Assembly (NCBI GenBank): GCA_044224605.1
Contig: JBGAKC010000003.1
Coordinates: 100,503-164,502 of the forward strand
DNA: 64,000 nt
Direction: 5' to 3'
Source of the DNA: UBA7672 sp044224605
Lineage (GTDB): Bacteria > Pseudomonadota > Alphaproteobacteria > Caulobacterales > Hyphomonadaceae
A program made the translations under genes and the position numbers. Under the pieces are notes generated by a model. It ran no database searches, was not told the origin of the DNA, and saw nothing but the letters and a program-made list of their open reading frames with translations. Shown in pieces: positions 61,727 to 64,000 of this stretch. Each line of letters begins with the position of its first letter. The stretch's first letter is position 1.

Positions 61727-61847
61727 GAACGGGAGAATGGACGGGACAGTCAGCGGGTTCAACAGCAGGCAAGCCATTGAAAACAGGGATACGACACCGC
61801 CATCCGGCCTAACCCGCCCTTAACAAGCGACCGTGCATGCTGGCGCC

Positions 61848-62774
61848 ATGAGCGCCCATACCGCACGCGAAGCCCTGCAGGAGTTCTCGGTCTGGCTCGA
61901 GACCGAGCGCCGCGCGTCGGAGAAGACGATCGAGGCCTACCAGCGCGACATCGGCAATTTCATCGGCTTCCTGGTCGAGCATCTCGGCGGCGAGCCGCAC
62001 GTCTCGGATCTCAAACGCCTGTCCCGTCACGATGTGGTCGCCTGGCTGGCGCGGCGGCGGACGCAGGACAATCTTGCCGCCTCCTCGCGCGCCCGCGCGG
62101 CCTCGAGCCTGCGCGCTTTCTTCCGCTTCCTCGACCGCCGGCTCGACGCCGCCAACGCCAAGGCGATGATGTTCGAAAGCCCGCGCCGCCCGCATCGCCT
62201 GCCTCGTCCGCTGCCCGAGAAGCTGGCCTCGGAAGCGATCGACATTGCGAGTGAAGGCGATGGCGAGGACATGCCCGAATGGGTGCTGGCGCGTGACGCC
62301 GCAATCCTGTCGCTGCTCTATGGCGCCGGCCTTCGTCTGTCCGAGGCGCTGTCGCTCACCGGCAGGGACACGCCTGCACCAGAAGCATTGCGCGTTTACG
62401 GCAAGGGCCGCAAGGTCCGCATCGTGCCGCTGATCCGCGCCGTGCGCGAGGCGATCAACGAATACCGCAAGCTGTGCCCCTATCCCGCCGCACCGGACGA
62501 ACCGCTGTTCCGAGGCGAGAAGGGCGGACCGCTCAATCCGCGCATGGTGCAGCGCCTGATGGAAAAGCTGCGCATCCGGCTCGGACTGCCGGAGACGGCG
62601 ACGCCGCATGCCATGCGCCACTCGTTCGCGACGCACCTGCTTGCGAACGGCGGCGACCTGCGCTCGATCCAGGCGCTGCTGGGCCACGCCAGCCTGTCGA
62701 CGACACAAATCTATACCGGCGTCGACGCGGCGCGGCTCATGAAGGTGCATGCAGAGGCACACCCGCGAGCCTGA
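61848..62774 (+). CDS. xerC: Tyrosine recombinase XerC
   Basis: The 308-residue product has the SAM-like N-terminal domain ('ALQEFSVWLETERRASEKTIEAYQRDIGNFIGFL') and the catalytic domain with all residues: Arg in 'LLYGAGLRLSEAL', Lys in 'VYGKGRKVRIVPL', His/Arg in 'PHAMRHSFATHLLANGGDLRSIQALLGHASLSTTQIYTGV' (H-x-x-R, H, Tyr). It resolves chromosome dimers at dif with XerD. Divergent from priA. Start could be ATG 61833 instead. Confidence 0.94.
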   Translation: MSAHTAREALQEFSVWLETERRASEKTIEAYQRDIGNFIGFLVEHLGGEPHVSDLKRLSRHDVVAWLARRRTQDNLAASSRARAASSLRAFFRFLDRRLDAANAKAMMFESPRRPHRLPRPLPEKLASEAIDIASEGDGEDMPEWVLARDAAILSLLYGAGLRLSEALSLTGRDTPAPEALRVYGKGRKVRIVPLIRAVREAINEYRKLCPYPAAPDEPLFRGEKGGPLNPRMVQRLMEKLRIRLGLPETATPHAMRHSFATHLLANGGDLRSIQALLGHASLSTTQIYTGVDAARLMKVHAEAHPRA

Positions 62775-62792
62775 CGCCCCAGGCCTCAGAGC

Positions 62793-63008
62793 CTACTGGC
62801 CGACGCCTGCAGCCTTGAAGGCGTTCATCATGCACTGCTCGATGCCCTTCTGCTCTTCGGGCGTCAGCTTCGACAGCACTTCCATCGGATTTGCGCTGGC
62901 GTTCTTGGCCTGGAAGTCCTTGCACCATTCCGGCGAACCAACGGCGGGCGAGCAGGCGGCGCAGAGAGCGGCCGTGGCCGCGAGCATTCCGATGAGCGTA
63001 AGGCGCAT
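62793..63008 (-). CDS. Small DUF3012-like lipoprotein
   Basis: The 71-residue product has a lipobox ('TAALCAAC-S') and a mature sequence 'SPAVGSPEWCKDFQAKNASANPMEVLSKL', which resembles DUF3012 proteins at 'VGSxxWC'. Three further Cys at most. ATG 63008 follows GGGGA at six bases. Function unknown. Confidence 0.75.
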   Translation of the reverse strand: MRLTLIGMLAATAALCAACSPAVGSPEWCKDFQAKNASANPMEVLSKLTPEEQKGIEQCMMNAFKAAGVGQ

Positions 63009-63102
63009 GATGTGTCCCCAGTGAAAGCAGTATACGTCCGATGCGGCAACGTGCTCGCATGGGGGCGCACAAGTCAACCTGATGGGCGCTGCGGGCGGGA
63101 AC

Positions 63103-63477
63103 CTAGGCTGGCGCGGCGCAGCCCTTGAGGGTTTCACCCTGCCAGATCACCGTGACAGACCAGTGATACTCCCGTTCGCCGAGACCGTCCTGGCATTTGC
63201 CGGAACGGAGCGTCATCACGAAATCACCGTCAGGCGTCTTCGTAGTCAGGGTCGTGGCGTCTTTCTCGCCTGCAGCCTTGACCGGAAGGTCGCCCTTGAG
63301 ATCGCGCGAGCCTGTCACGGCGATCGTGGTGGTCTTGGCCGCATGATCGACCTTCACGCCCCAGAAGACGGGATCCATGCCCTGGATCTCTAGATTGCCG
63401 TCGAGCTCTGACGTCGAAGGCCCGCAGGCTCCAAGCGTCAGGGCGAGGGCTGCGAACCCGCAGACGAATTTCAGCAT
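63103..63477 (-). CDS. COG3650-like lipoprotein
   Basis: The 124-residue product has a lipobox ('ALALTLGAC-G') and a mature domain ending 'DFVMTLRSGKCQDGLGEREYHWSVTVIWQGETLKGCAAPA', the C-x-D-G ... GCA pattern of COG3650 envelope proteins (the two Cys probably pair). Function unproven. It lies between two other small minus-strand envelope genes. Confidence 0.82.
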   Translation of the reverse strand: MLKFVCGFAALALTLGACGPSTSELDGNLEIQGMDPVFWGVKVDHAAKTTTIAVTGSRDLKGDLPVKAAGEKDATTLTTKTPDGDFVMTLRSGKCQDGLGEREYHWSVTVIWQGETLKGCAAPA

Positions 63478-63540
63478 GGAACTGTCTCCTCTCCCGCCTG
63501 ATTAGCCCGAGACGGCGGCGATTCCAAAGTCCGGCCGCAG

Positions 63541-63575
63541 AAAAGAAACCGGCGGCGGGATGACCCGCCGCCGGT
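63541..63575 (-). terminator. Intrinsic terminator after the 63596 gene
   Basis: Twelve-base perfect arms ACCGGCGGCGGG / CCCGCCGCCGGT (63548-63575), followed on the minus strand by TTTCTTTTCT. Confidence 0.85.
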
Positions 63576-63595
63576 GTCCCCCAAGTCCGCGTCGA

Positions 63596-64000
63596 TCAAT
63601 TGCGTGGCGTCGTAGCCGGCGTCGTAGCCGGCGGCGCGCCGAAGGGCGCCGGGGCTGGCGGTTGCGGCGGCGGGGTCCACGCGCCGTTCCTGATCTTGCC
63701 GCCCTTCGCTGAAGTCGCGAGCTGGATCAGCTTGTCGGTGACGTTCGGCTCGAGGCCTTCGGTATGGCCTTTCTGCAGGCGGATCACGTCGGCGACGACG
63801 CGGCCGTCCTTGCAGTTCGGGAAGATATAGACCTGCGCACGGCCTGAGCGGGGATAATGGCCCCAGCCGTCGGTGCCGGGGTCCTGACGCGAGGCGTCCC
63901 ACACATAGCCGGCCTTGGGATCGACGACATCGTCTTCCTTGCGGCGCGGACCGCAGCCGAACTTGTCAGCCAGCGGCGATGTCTCGGCAGGGATCGTCTC
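63596..64000 (-). CDS. Unknown protein, 5' end outside window
   Basis: The frame is open to the window end ('ETIPAETSPLADKFGCGPRRKEDDVVDPKAGYVWDASRQDPGT...'), so the N-terminus is missing. The visible 134 residues contain 'QVYIFPNCKDGRVVADVIRLQKGHTEGLEPNVTDKLIQL' and a Pro/Ala-rich tail. Two Cys ('FGCGP', 'FPNCKDG') could pair. I recognise no family. A terminator follows the stop. Confidence 0.7.
   Translation of the reverse strand, partial: ETIPAETSPLADKFGCGPRRKEDDVVDPKAGYVWDASRQDPGTDGWGHYPRSGRAQVYIFPNCKDGRVVADVIRLQKGHTEGLEPNVTDKLIQLATSAKGGKIRNGAWTPPPQPPAPAPFGAPPATTPATTPRN

Overview
The window is high-GC DNA with alphaproteobacterial gene order. The core chain rplU-rpmA-GNAT-GNAT-obgE-proB ... 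proA ... nadD ... rsfS-rlmH-envC-like-ctpA-divergent polysaccharide deacetylase-rppH is followed by an F1 ATP synthase cluster (atpH-A-G-D-C, minus strand). TonB-dependent receptors, many lipoproteins and frequent GTG/TTG starts fit a Caulobacterales/Hyphomonadaceae-like bacterium. That placement is inference from gene order and protein style; there is no rRNA in the window and I saw no tRNA, CRISPR array or insertion sequence.

Layout. 0-2.4 kb: 3' end of a DUF1552 gene, a secreted unknown and a secreted VOC protein. 2.4-7.8 kb: one giant gene built almost wholly of about 220 octapeptide repeats. 8.2-19.3 kb: ribosomal proteins, Obg, proline synthesis (proB/proA, separated by a GNAT gene and a divergent SDR/HxlR pair), a three-gene membrane/lipoprotein operon, and nadD. 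19.3-29.0 kb: an accessory block inserted between nadD and rsfS, with SRPBCC, an ECF42-type sigma factor plus YCII/DGPF partner, two TonB receptors, an HxlR regulator and a sugar-dehydrogenase-like lipoprotein. 29.2-34.8 kb: rsfS (apparent CTG start), rlmH, envC-like, ctpA, deacetylase, rppH. 34.9-43.4 kb: ATP synthase genes interrupted by a lipoprotein gene, a frameshifted FkbM methyltransferase remnant and three other genes. 44-57 kb: old yellow enzyme, a large cytochrome/copper-type/EF-hand lipoprotein, a PadR-HAAS pair, pyk, a TIR-transmembrane-SUMF protein, crotonase, cdd, a methyltransferase, and a LysR-VOC-DUF1330 unit divergent from a GST. 57.8-64 kb: cytochrome c, a secreted unknown, priA (one zinc site lost), xerC and small lipoproteins.

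The items most worth follow-up are the octapeptide giant with its three-unit composite pattern, the interrupted ATP synthase operon with a translationally coupled lipoprotein gene, the CTG-started rsfS, the PriA zinc-site loss, the TIR-SUMF membrane protein, and several clean palindromic operator candidates between divergent regulator/target pairs.
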